Of a DNA stretch of 22,263 nucleotides, positions 7,754 to 13,752 are shown in pieces (position 1 is the first letter of the stretch; each line of letters opens with the position of its first letter). The notes beneath the pieces were generated by a model. It saw only the letters and a list, made by a program, of their open reading frames with translations, searched no databases and had not been told where the DNA came from. This DNA is from a virus, in the IMG/VR virus record IMGVR_UViG_3300025086_000283, positions 1-22,263 of that record; one strand, 5' to 3'. Both the position numbers and the translations under genes were made by a program.

Positions 7754-7940
7754 ATTCTACTATCTCCTTTTTTCTTTTATCATTATATTTAGTTACAATC
7801 CTTCCACTATTATAACCTGTAATTTCTTTATTCCATTTACCATTTTTAAAAGTAACTTCTATAAATTTAATAGTGTTATCAAGTCTTTCTTGTTTTAATT
7901 TTTCTTTTTGTTTTTCTACTATTTTAGTGTGTTGTGTCAT
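7743..7940 (-). CDS. Hypothetical basic protein (65 aa)
   Basis: Unrecognised. Highly charged and lysine-rich: a helical N-terminus, IVEKQKEKLKQERLDNTIKF, followed by a beta-like half, FIEVTFKNGKWNKEITGYN. A GAGAAG-like site precedes the ATG. It overlaps its neighbours on both sides (17 nt and 11 nt), as expected within a tightly packed operon. Confidence 0.6.
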   Translation of the reverse strand: MTQHTKIVEKQKEKLKQERLDNTIKFIEVTFKNGKWNKEITGYNSGRIVTKYNDKRKKEIVEYEL

Positions 7941-8187
7941 TGTCTTCTCTTACTTCAAAAAACATTTCTATGTTATCAGGTATTTGATTTTTTAAATGTC
8001 GTAAAAAATTTATATCTTCATGCAGTTCCCATTCTTCTTTTGTTTTAATATTTATAATTGATATTATTTTTGATACTCCTATTAAATCTACCATGTTATC
8101 TACAATATTTTCTACTGTACTACCATAAGATTTTAAAAAAGTATGTTCGTTATTGTTAATAACTTCTACCATATATTCATTCGTCAT
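7924..8187 (-). CDS. Hypothetical protein (87 aa)
   Basis: Unrecognised. The product is acidic and beta/alpha in character, with alternating hydrophobic runs (YMVEVINN, ENIVDNMVDLIGVSKIISI) and the C-terminal DNIEMFFEVREDNDTTH. No catalytic motif is visible. The start overlaps the upstream gene by 11 nt, with GGAG about 8 nt before the ATG. Confidence 0.65.
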   Translation of the reverse strand: MTNEYMVEVINNNEHTFLKSYGSTVENIVDNMVDLIGVSKIISIINIKTKEEWELHEDINFLRHLKNQIPDNIEMFFEVREDNDTTH

Positions 8188-8443
8188 TCTTAGTTATCTC
8201 CTGTAATTCTTTAAAAGTTTTTATGTGTGGATATTGTTTTAAATATTTCATTACCCATTTGTCTGTCATGTATGACATATGTAATTGTCCTTGACCAAAA
8301 GCATGTGTCTGTTCAGGGAGTAGTCCCTCAACATTGTCAATAGTAATTGTATTAGCTTGGTCTTCGGGCAATAAAGTTTTTAACCATTCAATTTGTATAG
8401 GTTTGACTAGCTTTCTAAGCTTTTTAATTTGCTTTGAATTCAT
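8177..8443 (-). CDS. Hypothetical protein (88 aa)
   Basis: Unrecognised. The N-terminus is basic (MNSKQIKKLRKLVKPIQIEW), the middle contains LLPEDQANTITIDNVEGLLP, and the C-terminus is helical with KYLKQYPHIKTFKELQEI. It begins one base after the stop of the 115-aa gene, so it is probably translated by reinitiation. Confidence 0.65.
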   Translation of the reverse strand: MNSKQIKKLRKLVKPIQIEWLKTLLPEDQANTITIDNVEGLLPEQTHAFGQGQLHMSYMTDKWVMKYLKQYPHIKTFKELQEITKNDE

Positions 8444-8791
8444 TTACACCCACTCTCTAAATTCTATGTATGGTGTTTCTTTGTGTCCTTCAGGCAACCA
8501 CTCTATCATATCTTTAACTTCTTCTAAAGTAAAAGTTGTACTTGCACTATCTCCTTCATCATCATGTGATAGTATCAAAGCTTTACCTGCATAGTTTCTA
8601 TCTTTAATACTAAAGTATCTTTGATTATCTATAAGTAAACCTTCATCATCTATATACATATCATTTTCAATAGTAAGTCTAACACAATCAAAAGTTCTAC
8701 AATCTGTTAAGTCATAGATTTCTCTGAAGTTTCCTGTGTATACTACTTCTTTTATTGTTTCATCAAATGGATTTATTAATATTCCTTTCAT
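8444..8791 (-). CDS. DUF3846-like phage protein (115 aa)
   Basis: The start MKGILINPFDETIKEVVYTG, the block NDMYIDDEGLLIDNQRYFSI and the later YAGKALILSHDDEGDSAS follow the layout I remember for DUF3846-type phage proteins, which begin with ILI.P....I..V and contain an acidic DDEG turn. The assignment is from memory and the family has no known function. AAGGAG lies close to the ATG at 8791. A consensus promoter lies 25 nt upstream, so this gene heads a transcription sub-unit reaching down to the 67-aa gene. Confidence 0.6.
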   Translation of the reverse strand: MKGILINPFDETIKEVVYTGNFREIYDLTDCRTFDCVRLTIENDMYIDDEGLLIDNQRYFSIKDRNYAGKALILSHDDEGDSASTTFTLEEVKDMIEWLPEGHKETPYIEFREWV

Positions 8792-8815
8792 TTCTTTCTC
8801 CTTTTTTTGTGATAC

Positions 8816-8844
8816 ATTCTACAGTATCTTTAGTTGTTTGTCAA
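8816..8844 (-). promoter_or_regulatory. Sigma70-type promoter inside the small-gene cluster
   Basis: On the minus strand: TTGACA (8844-8839), a 17-nt spacer, TAGAAT (8821-8816). The predicted start is near 8809, giving a short leader with AAAGGAG before the ATG at 8791. It overlaps the final codons of the 55-aa gene and shares the GCTTGACA context seen at other promoters in this phage. Confidence 0.7.
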
Positions 8845-8986
8845 GCTCAATTAATTTACGCATAGCTACACCCACCATAAAAGCTGTATCATTTAAACCT
8901 TCTGATGTGTATTTATTTTTATTTATGTGTTTATATAAATCGTCTTCGACCATTTCTAAGTCTTCTAATATTTCTTTAATCATCAT
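8819..8986 (-). CDS. Hypothetical protein (55 aa)
   Basis: A short gene read from ATG ATG at 8986 to TAG. The product is acidic and helical: MMIKEILEDLEMVEDDLYKH, then a hydrophobic stretch AFMVGVAMRKLIELD. GAGGAGG precedes the start. It overlaps the 54-aa gene by 11 nt. Function unknown. Confidence 0.6.
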   Translation of the reverse strand: MMIKEILEDLEMVEDDLYKHINKNKYTSEGLNDTAFMVGVAMRKLIELDKQLKIL

Positions 8987-9140
8987 CTACCTCCTCAGTT
9001 TCTTTTAAATGTTCAATTAACCTATTCAAACCATCTACAATTCCATTATGTTCAGCTTCAGTATGAGTATCATTTACCCATTCTGTATCTGCAATAATAT
9101 CGTCTGCAATATCTTTTATTCTTTCAATAGTTATCATCAT
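8976..9140 (-). CDS. Hypothetical acidic protein (54 aa)
   Basis: A short gene read from ATG ATG at 9140 to the TAA at 8976. The product is acidic and helical (MMITIERIKDIADDIIADTE at the start, EEVDDD at the end). GGAGAAG lies just upstream. Its start and layout resemble the following 55-aa gene, so the two could be distant duplicates; similarity is limited to the MMI start and the acidic helical character. Confidence 0.6.
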   Translation of the reverse strand: MMITIERIKDIADDIIADTEWVNDTHTEAEHNGIVDGLNRLIEHLKETEEVDDD

Positions 9141-9146
9141 CTTCTC

Positions 9147-9851
9147 CTATACATGTATTACAAAGCCTGACATATCCTGTCTTGCTTTACCTTTTGCTTT
9201 AAGACCAACCACTACATTGGGTTTGTCCATAAATCTTATATCACTTTCGTCTCCATTGATTACCTCTCTACCTTTGTAATAGATAGGCATAGCACCATTG
9301 AATACTACTGCTATGTTATACTTTATAGTATCAAAGTATTGTGCATACTTACTATTAGCTTCTGAATAACTCCAAGTCAAATGATAGTTTTTAATATCAC
9401 TTACTTTTCTTGTGGGTATTTTAGTGTAGTCATAAAACTGTATATGTGAAAACATCTCAAAGATATTCTTGCCATCAACTTTAATGTGTTCCCATTGTAT
9501 ATCACTAGTACCATTTAATCTCAGGCAAGGAAGCTTATCTTTTTTCTTACAGTAGTTATCAAACTTAGTTATGTCTGATATCAGGTAAGACATGAAGGTA
9601 TCTCTATCTTCTAAATACAATTTAGTCTTACGCTTTCTAGCTTCTTGTATGACATTAGTGGTTTCACCCTTCTTTATAATGCCACCCCTACCTGCTGTAT
9701 TAAGACAGGCTTCCTTGCACCCAGCAATGTCTTGATAAGGACATATTTTAGTGTTGATTGGACTCATATGTAATATAGCACTTAGATAATTGCTATACAC
9801 TTTATTACTTTTTTGTATTTTTGGATTGCTAAATGTTAATAGTTTATACAT
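9147..9851 (-). CDS. Gp88-like phage protein with cysteine cluster (234 aa)
   Basis: The N-terminal block SPINTKICPYQDIAGCKEAC followed by LNTAGRGG (C37, C45, C49) is characteristic of a phage family I associate with Gp88 ('gene product 88') and related DUFs. The later segments LRLNGTSDIQWE (about 110-121), FYDYTKIP (139-146) and HLTWSYSE (157-164) look like strands of a barrel. The clustered cysteines suggest metal or Fe-S binding, comparable in spirit to Gp37/Gp68 or radical-SAM-like proteins, but they do not match the classic CX3CX2C motif. No function is proven. AGAGG precedes the ATG. This is the largest gene of the unknown cluster. Confidence 0.7.
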   Translation of the reverse strand: MYKLLTFSNPKIQKSNKVYSNYLSAILHMSPINTKICPYQDIAGCKEACLNTAGRGGIIKKGETTNVIQEARKRKTKLYLEDRDTFMSYLISDITKFDNYCKKKDKLPCLRLNGTSDIQWEHIKVDGKNIFEMFSHIQFYDYTKIPTRKVSDIKNYHLTWSYSEANSKYAQYFDTIKYNIAVVFNGAMPIYYKGREVINGDESDIRFMDKPNVVVGLKAKGKARQDMSGFVIHV

Positions 9852-9852
9852 A

Positions 9853-10074
9853 TTATACCTCTCTATTTAATCCACCTATCAAAGCCTTTAGAACAACTTT
9901 TATATCTTCTAAAGTCTTTACCTCTTCATCAATATACTTGATAATATCTCCATGATTACCATACTTACCATCTTTAGGTAAAGTAAGTGTAAAGATATCT
10001 CCATTATATTTTGTAGCATTTTCTAATCTGTTATCAAGTTCTTCTATTACTGCTTCACTTATATCTATATACAT
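9853..10074 (-). CDS. Hypothetical protein (73 aa)
   Basis: Unrecognised. It has an acidic helical start, MYIDISEAVIEELDNRLENA, a central FTLTLPKDGKYGNHGDI and a helical end, LEDIKVVLKALIGGLN. GGAGG lies upstream of the ATG, and it overlaps the 98-aa gene by 20 nt. It is separated from the Gp88-like gene by one base. Confidence 0.65.
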   Translation of the reverse strand: MYIDISEAVIEELDNRLENATKYNGDIFTLTLPKDGKYGNHGDIIKYIDEEVKTLEDIKVVLKALIGGLNREV

Positions 10075-10351
10075 TGTTACCTCCTATATTATCTTCATCT
10101 TTTACTGTGTAAGACTCAGCCATTTTATCTATGTCTGCATGAGAATAAATATTATTACCCGCTATAAATATCTTTTGCTGTAACCATTGTATCATAATAT
10201 CTTTTATATCTTGCTCATAAACAATAGCAAAGTTAACTTCTATGTATTCAAGTAAATCATTCTTTAAGTCTTGTCTATCAGGTATAGACCAAAGGGATTC
10301 AACCTCGTCTAAAATGTAGTCTTTACTTGCTTCTGTCATCATATTACTCAT
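10055..10351 (-). CDS. Hypothetical protein (98 aa)
   Basis: Unrecognised. The product is acidic and largely helical, with LDEVESLWSIPDRQDLKNDL near residues 14-33 and a hydrophobic segment IMIQWLQQKIFIAGNN near 52-67. AGGAG lies upstream of the ATG. No motif identifies a role. Confidence 0.65.
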   Translation of the reverse strand: MSNMMTEASKDYILDEVESLWSIPDRQDLKNDLLEYIEVNFAIVYEQDIKDIMIQWLQQKIFIAGNNIYSHADIDKMAESYTVKDEDNIGGNNVYRYK

Positions 10352-10365
10352 ATTGTCTCCTATTA

Positions 10366-10845
10366 TTAAGTTCTGTTTTGATTAATAAATCTATCTGTTA
10401 AGTCTTTGATTAATTCTTTAACATCAAAGTCTCCACCTATAGTAGCTAAAGTTAATTCATTTTCAATCTCACCTATCATTTTATAAGTCATATGAGTTTT
10501 TATTTCATAACCAAAGTCTGAATTATAATTATAAGGTGTATCAAATTTTAATGAAGTTCCACCATATGAAGCTTCATAATGGTCATCACATTTTCCATCT
10601 GATAATACATTATTTACATTTTCACAATGGCTTTTTATTGACTCTCTTATAGAATTAAAATCTTTTTCTAATTCTTCCATTTCTTTTTTAATTGTTTTTA
10701 ATTCTTTTATTCTATCTTTTAAATAAATTTCATTATCACTTCCTTCAAAGCTATGTTTAAATCTATTTAAAGATGTTTCTTTCCATTCATTTCTTATTTT
10801 ATTTACAATAGCTGTTCTATCGCATACTCTCATTGGCTGTGCCAT
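10366..10845 (-). CDS. Hypothetical coiled-coil protein (159 aa)
   Basis: Unrecognised. Residues about 41-75 (YLKDRIKELKTIKKEMEELE and onward) have a heptad-like pattern with many K/E, pointing to a coiled coil. A more compact C-terminal half follows, ending in VKELIKDLTDRFINQNRT. GGAGATATAAT precedes the ATG. It lies directly downstream of a folded intergenic element. Confidence 0.7.
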   Translation of the reverse strand: MAQPMRVCDRTAIVNKIRNEWKETSLNRFKHSFEGSDNEIYLKDRIKELKTIKKEMEELEKDFNSIRESIKSHCENVNNVLSDGKCDDHYEASYGGTSLKFDTPYNYNSDFGYEIKTHMTYKMIGEIENELTLATIGGDFDVKELIKDLTDRFINQNRT

Positions 10846-10883
10846 ATTATATCTCCATATTTATATTTATATATTAATTCAAA

Positions 10884-10919
10884 GTGGCGTTGGCTCAGAA
10901 AATTCTAAGCACTAGCCAC
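10884..10919 (-). promoter_or_regulatory. Hairpin in the leader of the 159-aa gene
   Basis: GTGGC (10884-10888) pairs with GCCAC (10915-10919), enclosing GCT/AGC and AGAA/TTCT (10893-10910) with a 2-nt loop. The sequence is a broken 12-bp stem within the 113-nt gap between the 141-aa and 159-aa genes. A second short pairing (GGTA/TACC) lies at about 10923-10945. There is no T-run. It may be a leader structure or processing site; no known riboswitch was recognised. Confidence 0.4.
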
Positions 10920-10958
10920 AGGTAGGTACTTTAAAGTGATACCCAGCACTATAATTAT

Positions 10959-11384
10959 TTACCTTTGAAACAAAGACACACTATATAGTAATGTATCTTT
11001 TAATTTTTCAGTAAATCTAGTCCATGCACTATTTGTATAGGCTTCGTAGCTATCAATAACATTGAATGTTTGTTGTGCATCCATATTGTTTGCAACTTCT
11101 AAGACTTGCATACCTTTATTACTTTCACCTAGTTTAACTTTTCGTCTAAACCATAGTGGAAATATAGGGTCTTGTAGCTGTTGATATATAGATACTTTGT
11201 TTTGATGATAACCAAAAAATGTTCTACCTTTAGTTTTTTCATCTCTTTCTTTAGCTACTCTAACTCTAATGATGTTAGCCCCTGCTTCAGTACCAGCTCT
11301 CCAAATATTTTGGATAATGATAGGTGCTTTATTTATTGATGTAGTAGTTGCACTACCTCGTATTGTATATGTAGTTTTCGACAT
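10959..11384 (-). CDS. Hypothetical protein (141 aa)
   Basis: Unrecognised. A basic protein with a serine/threonine-rich start (MSKTTYTIRGSATTTSINKA), a central aromatic/basic stretch (TFFGYHQNKVSIYQQL, IFPLWFRRKVKLG) and a helical end (AWTRFTEKLKDTLLYSVSLF). GGAGAT precedes the ATG. It stands apart from its neighbours, with non-coding gaps of 113 and 229 nt on either side. Confidence 0.65.
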   Translation of the reverse strand: MSKTTYTIRGSATTTSINKAPIIIQNIWRAGTEAGANIIRVRVAKERDEKTKGRTFFGYHQNKVSIYQQLQDPIFPLWFRRKVKLGESNKGMQVLEVANNMDAQQTFNVIDSYEAYTNSAWTRFTEKLKDTLLYSVSLFQR

Positions 11385-11613
11385 ATTTTATCTCCGTTTT
11401 ATTATAGTTAATATAAGTGCTAGTTGGTTTATTTACGACTCAAACTAGCAGAAAGAGTACTTTCAGGACTGTTGCTCGGTTTATATTTTGCATAGTTTAT
11501 CCTGATTGCGCAGTTTAATTTTACGATTTAACAGTAATCCCTAGAGACCAAGTCATATTATTATTGTGCTTTAGTATTAGCACCTCTTTTACTTAGTGTC
11601 CTATAAGTTTTTT
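11385..11613 (-). other. Non-coding gap with one strong hairpin
   Basis: 229 nt with no convincing gene. TGCTAGTT (11418-11425) pairs with AACTAGCA (11443-11450), giving an 8-bp stem just upstream of the 141-aa gene. A smaller GTGCT/AGCAC hairpin lies near 11563-11580. A 17-codon reading frame near 11450-11500 lacks a ribosome site. Likely a 5' leader, but no consensus promoter was found here. Confidence 0.4.
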
Positions 11614-11823
11614 TTATACTTCCATTGGGACAGTATCTTGCCCATCTTGTCCAAACAAATGTAAAGAAGTTGTAATTAAATTACCATCATAGTCTTGACA
11701 AATAGTTATTGTTCTACAAGGTGTTCTATTTTCACCTTTACCTAAAACAACTGTGTTGTCTTCTATAGATTTACAGTTAGTTATATTTATTACATCATGA
11801 AAATTCATACTTTTATTACTCAT
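11614..11823 (-). CDS. Hypothetical protein (69 aa)
   Basis: Unrecognised. It appears beta-rich (NTVVLGKGENRTPCRTITIC, then DGNLITTSLHLFG), suggesting a small barrel or sandwich. AGGAG lies upstream of the ATG at 11823, and the start overlaps the 42-aa gene by 8 nt. Confidence 0.6.
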   Translation of the reverse strand: MSNKSMNFHDVINITNCKSIEDNTVVLGKGENRTPCRTITICQDYDGNLITTSLHLFGQDGQDTVPMEV

Positions 11824-11944
11824 TTTTATCTCCTGTTGTTGGATTAATTTCCTCGTCTAACTGTCTGTTAGCTTCGGTGGTTTCTATTATAAGTTCTTGC
11901 TCTTGCATAAACTCTACAAATTCAAAGTGTTCGTTGTCTTCCAT
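11816..11944 (-). CDS. Hypothetical acidic micro-protein (42 aa)
   Basis: A very short gene, from the ATG at 11944 to the TAA at 11816, coupled by an 8-nt overlap to the 69-aa gene. The product is strongly acidic (MEDNEHFEFVEFMQEQELII at the start). AGGAG with good spacing and an upstream 63-bp repeated promoter-like element support translation. Function unknown. Confidence 0.55.
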   Translation of the reverse strand: MEDNEHFEFVEFMQEQELIIETTEANRQLDEEINPTTGDKNE

Positions 11945-11986
11945 ATTATATCTCCTAATATAAAATTTAATCATTCAGTTCTGTTT

Positions 11987-12049
11987 CCGAATGCTTTTAC
12001 ATGATTGCACAAAAACATTCGAAAGTCAAGCACATTTATAACTATTTTA
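11987..12049 (-). promoter_or_regulatory. 63-bp repeated upstream element, copy A
   Basis: Imperfect direct repeat of 12432-12494, placed 43 nt before the start of the 42-aa gene. On the minus strand it reads GTGCTTGACTTTCGAATG, a variable middle, then TGTAAAAGCATTCGG. TTGACT looks like a -35 box; a 17-nt spacer gives only AATCAT as -10, while the conserved TAAAAG lies 24 nt away. CGAATG and CATTCG form an inverted pair 22 nt apart, suggesting an operator. It is probably a promoter with a regulator site. Confidence 0.6.
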
Positions 12050-12064
12050 GTTTAATGTATTAAT

Positions 12065-12089
12065 TTAAGGGGCGAGGGTGCTTCCTTAA
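12065..12089 (-). terminator. Possible weak terminator after the 94-aa gene
   Basis: TTAAGG/CCTTAA arms with inner GC pairs, starting 11 nt after the stop codon of the 94-aa gene on the minus strand. Only a short AT-rich stretch without a T-run follows, so termination would be weak. Its place between a gene end and a new promoter-like repeat supports the role. Confidence 0.35.
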
Positions 12090-12099
12090 TTAGTATATT

Positions 12100-12384
12100 T
12101 TAAGTCTCCAAAGATTGTAAAGTCCAAACTGTTCCCATTTCTAAAGTATTATCATTAAGATAATCAAAAGTTGAACGCATTTCTAACCAACCATATTTAG
12201 ATTTCCATAAAGTATATCGTTCTGCTTTATAAGAAAAGCTGTCTTGATATCTATAACCTTCTGATTTAAGGTATCTTTTTGCTTTCAATTCATCATTAAA
12301 ACGAACTGATATTTTAAATTTATTAGCTCTCTCAATCGCATTAATATTCTGTAATCCATTAGGATTTTGACATTTCTGTTTCAT
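12100..12384 (-). CDS. Hypothetical basic protein (94 aa)
   Basis: Unrecognised. Rich in K, R, Y and W: FKISVRFNDELKAKRYLKSE near residues 23-42, then YTLWKSKYGWLEMRSTF near 57-73. Its alternating pattern suggests a small alpha/beta nucleic-acid-binding fold, but this is inference. GGAGATATAAT lies before the ATG. Copy B of the 63-bp upstream element lies 48 nt upstream. Confidence 0.65.
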   Translation of the reverse strand: MKQKCQNPNGLQNINAIERANKFKISVRFNDELKAKRYLKSEGYRYQDSFSYKAERYTLWKSKYGWLEMRSTFDYLNDNTLEMGTVWTLQSLET

Positions 12385-12431
12385 AATTATATCTCCAAAT
12401 ATAAAATTAAAGTATTTGCAATCGACTTGTG

Positions 12432-12494
12432 CCGAATGCTTTTACACTTTGCCACAACGAAATTCGAAAGTCAAGCACATTTATAACTATTTTA
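12432..12494 (-). promoter_or_regulatory. 63-bp repeated upstream element, copy B
   Basis: Same length and layout as 11987-12049. The left 14 nt (CCGAATGCTTTTAC, plus strand) and the right part (ATTCGAAAGTCAAGCACATT and on to TATTTTA) are identical; the middle differs. It sits 48 nt before the start of the 94-aa gene. This copy has no good -10 at 17 nt from TTGACT, so the conserved flanks rather than the standard -10 box are probably what is recognised. Confidence 0.6.
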
Positions 12495-12670
12495 TATAAA
12501 AAATTAATAAAAGTATTATTTATATTTTATTACTTGACATAATATAAAATATATAGTATAATTTATTATAAATAAAATCGCCCTCAACTACCTGCCCCAG
12601 CCCCCCCAATTATAATTATTTTATATAATATAACTAATATAATTAATATAGTTTATATTTATTTTAAGGG
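12495..12670. other. Extremely AT-rich tract with a C-run (candidate origin or RNA domain)
   Basis: Almost pure A/T on both sides of a C-rich island (12580-12607), with many TATA-like steps. It has no coding potential. It contains the plus-strand promoter at 12534-12562 and the 5' part of the plus-strand RNA. Easily melted DNA between the two transcription arms fits a replication origin, but no repeat family typical of an origin is evident. Confidence 0.3.
12534..12562 (+). promoter_or_regulatory. Perfect consensus promoter reading into a non-coding RNA
   Basis: TTGACA (12534-12539), a 17-nt spacer, TATAAT (12557-12562): an exact sigma70 consensus. No plus-strand gene follows before 14113, and minus-strand genes begin at 12854. 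The predicted start near 12569 leads into the structured RNA described next. Confidence 0.75.
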
Positions 12671-12805
12671 GGCATGACATTTAAAGCCCACTCTAACATA
12701 ATAGGAAGCACAGCGTAGCTTCCGATACAAGAGTTACGACAGCTATTTCAAAGCCTGTATAATATCTTACAGGCTCTTGAAATAATTACTAAAGGCTACG
12801 AAACA
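12569..12805 (+). ncRNA. Structured non-coding RNA, plus-strand member of a two-copy family
   Basis: Follows a perfect promoter and has no reading frame with a ribosome site. It contains a C-run (12601-12607) able to pair with GGGGGC (12668-12673), the block GCCCACTCTAACATA (12686-12700), and CGTAGC (12714-12719) pairing with GCTACG (12795-12800) inside CTAAAGGCTACGAAA (12789-12803). A 15-bp hairpin lies between (12744-12751/12777-12784 plus 12753-12759/12768-12774). An alternative GGAAGC/GCTTCC stem overlaps one arm. The same blocks occur in the same order on the minus strand at 13753-14028. The 3' end is uncertain; the terminator at 12806-12843 lies just beyond. Function unknown. Confidence 0.6.
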
Positions 12806-12843
12806 TAAAAAAAATCCCAGAGTCTGTTAAAACTCTAGGATTT
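12806..12843 (-). terminator. Intrinsic terminator of the 13379-12854 operon
   Basis: On the minus strand AAATCC-T-AGAGT, an 8-9-nt loop, then ACTCT-G-GGATTT form an 11-bp stem with one mismatch, followed at once by a run of eight T. It lies about 10 nt after the stop codon of the 114-aa gene: a textbook intrinsic terminator. On the plus strand it has no T-run, though the stem could still mark the end of the opposing RNA. Confidence 0.85.
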
Positions 12844-12853
12844 AAAGATATTA

Positions 12854-13198
12854 TTAAGCTGATTTTACGTAATCATTAACTGATTGTACAAGCTTTTTAG
12901 TAAAAGGTGTATCAAACTTATTATTTACTTTAGCTTCATGAATCAGCTTGCTAATATCTTGGCTAGTCATCTTATTTTCAGGAATAAATGAATTCCAAAG
13001 ATGAACTTGAAATTTACCAAATCTACCTGATTTACCTTTGAAATTTACAAAGTCATTGTCTTTCTTAAGTTTATCATGTTTCTTTAATATATTCTTTTTT
13101 ATCGTATCCTGATATAGATATACCAGATATTTTACTTGAGCTTCAGTAGCACTTTTATGTTTACTGTTAACTATTCCTTCATGTGTGTTATTTTCCAT
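12854..13198 (-). CDS. Hypothetical basic protein (114 aa)
   Basis: Not recognised with confidence. Lysine-rich; residues 16-40 (KSATEAQVKYLVYLYQDTIK) and the later MTSQDISKLIHEAK (about 77-90) resemble the 'A(S/T)..Q..YL...' and 'S..E.S.LI' helices seen in several small phage proteins, so a helical DNA- or protein-binding unit is possible. AAAGGAG precedes the ATG, it overlaps the 63-aa gene by 11 nt and ends just before a strong terminator. The operon lies between the two homologous RNAs. Confidence 0.7.
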   Translation of the reverse strand: MENNTHEGIVNSKHKSATEAQVKYLVYLYQDTIKKNILKKHDKLKKDNDFVNFKGKSGRFGKFQVHLWNSFIPENKMTSQDISKLIHEAKVNNKFDTPFTKKLVQSVNDYVKSA

Positions 13199-13379
13199 AT
13201 TTAACTCCTTTGGTTTCTATGAGATTAATTAAAGTATCAGTAACAACACTATTATCTGATACCACTTGCAAAGTCTGATTAGATAATCCAGTGATAATCT
13301 GCTCAGCGTCTTTGATTGAATAACATTCTATAGACCTTTCAAGTTCAGGCATTTGAATGTGTATAACTAATTTATGCAT
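13188..13379 (-). CDS. Hypothetical protein (63 aa)
   Basis: Unrecognised. The pattern MHKLVIHIQMPELERSIECY followed by SIKDAEQIITGL and VVTDTLINLIETKG suggests beta-alpha elements. TTAGGAG lies upstream of the ATG at 13379. It is the first gene of a two-gene operon with its own promoter (13410-13438). Confidence 0.65.
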   Translation of the reverse strand: MHKLVIHIQMPELERSIECYSIKDAEQIITGLSNQTLQVVSDNSVVTDTLINLIETKGVKYGK

Positions 13380-13409
13380 GTTTTTAGACTCCTAAATAAA
13401 TATAACATA

Positions 13410-13438
13410 AGTATATCATAAATTATATTTGGTAACAA
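13410..13438 (-). promoter_or_regulatory. Promoter of the two-gene operon
   Basis: Minus strand: TTGTTA (13438-13433), a 17-nt spacer, TATACT (13415-13410), 30 nt upstream of the ATG at 13379. The -35 is weaker than the other promoters here (4 of 6), the -10 good (5 of 6). It probably serves only the 63-aa and 114-aa genes. Confidence 0.55.
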
Positions 13439-13474
13439 ATAAACTTAAACATCCACCGCACATTGTTAACTAGA

Positions 13475-13539
13475 GAAGTTTCATAGCTAATATGTCATAG
13501 GTGGAGACTTGTACTACCTTGACAGATTAGCGAAACTTC
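13475..13539 (-). ncRNA. Long 23-bp nested hairpin
   Basis: Arms in order: GAAGTTTC/GAAACTTC, GCTAAT/ATTAGC, TGTCA/TGACA, AGGT/ACCT, separated by bulges of 1-3 nt. On the minus strand the loop carries TCCACC, complementary to GGTGGA at about 13452-13457, so a pseudoknot is possible. It lies within the non-coding stretch downstream of the minus-strand RNA and just upstream of the promoter of the two-gene operon. It may be a 3' domain of that RNA or an independent element. The strand is inferred from the strong upstream promoter. Confidence 0.5.
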
Positions 13540-13645
13540 GTAATCTTCATTATGTTATATTCTATTTAGGAGTTTGCATAAATTTGTGCACATTGAAATC
13601 TTGAAAGGTCTCCTTTAGAATCTCATCAAAGACTTTAAAGTTTCC

Positions 13646-13728
13646 CTGTCATATGTAATGGAAAATAACATGAAGGAATACCTAAGAATACGATAAGCTA
13701 GGTATCCATTGAAACTATTATATGACAG
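13646..13728 (-). ncRNA. Second long nested hairpin
   Basis: CTGTCATAT (13646-13654) pairs with ATATGACAG (13720-13728); inside it AATGG (13657-13661) pairs with CCATT (13706-13710), which directly abuts TAGGTAT (13699-13705) pairing with ATACCTA (13678-13684). In total 21 bp in three helices. A 72-codon minus-strand frame crosses it but lacks a ribosome site. It probably belongs to the transcript started at 14035-14063. Confidence 0.5.
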
Positions 13729-13752
13729 ACAATGACTTTCAAAGGCATTAAA

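Noticed and set aside
8736-9008. A 90-codon plus-strand frame over the small-gene cluster
   Set aside because: Antisense to three closely packed minus-strand genes with good ribosome sites; its composition is typical of an antisense shadow.
11450-11500. A 17-codon frame (starts MQNINRATVL) as a leader peptide
   Set aside because: No ribosome site and no attenuator-like codon run; too short to support.
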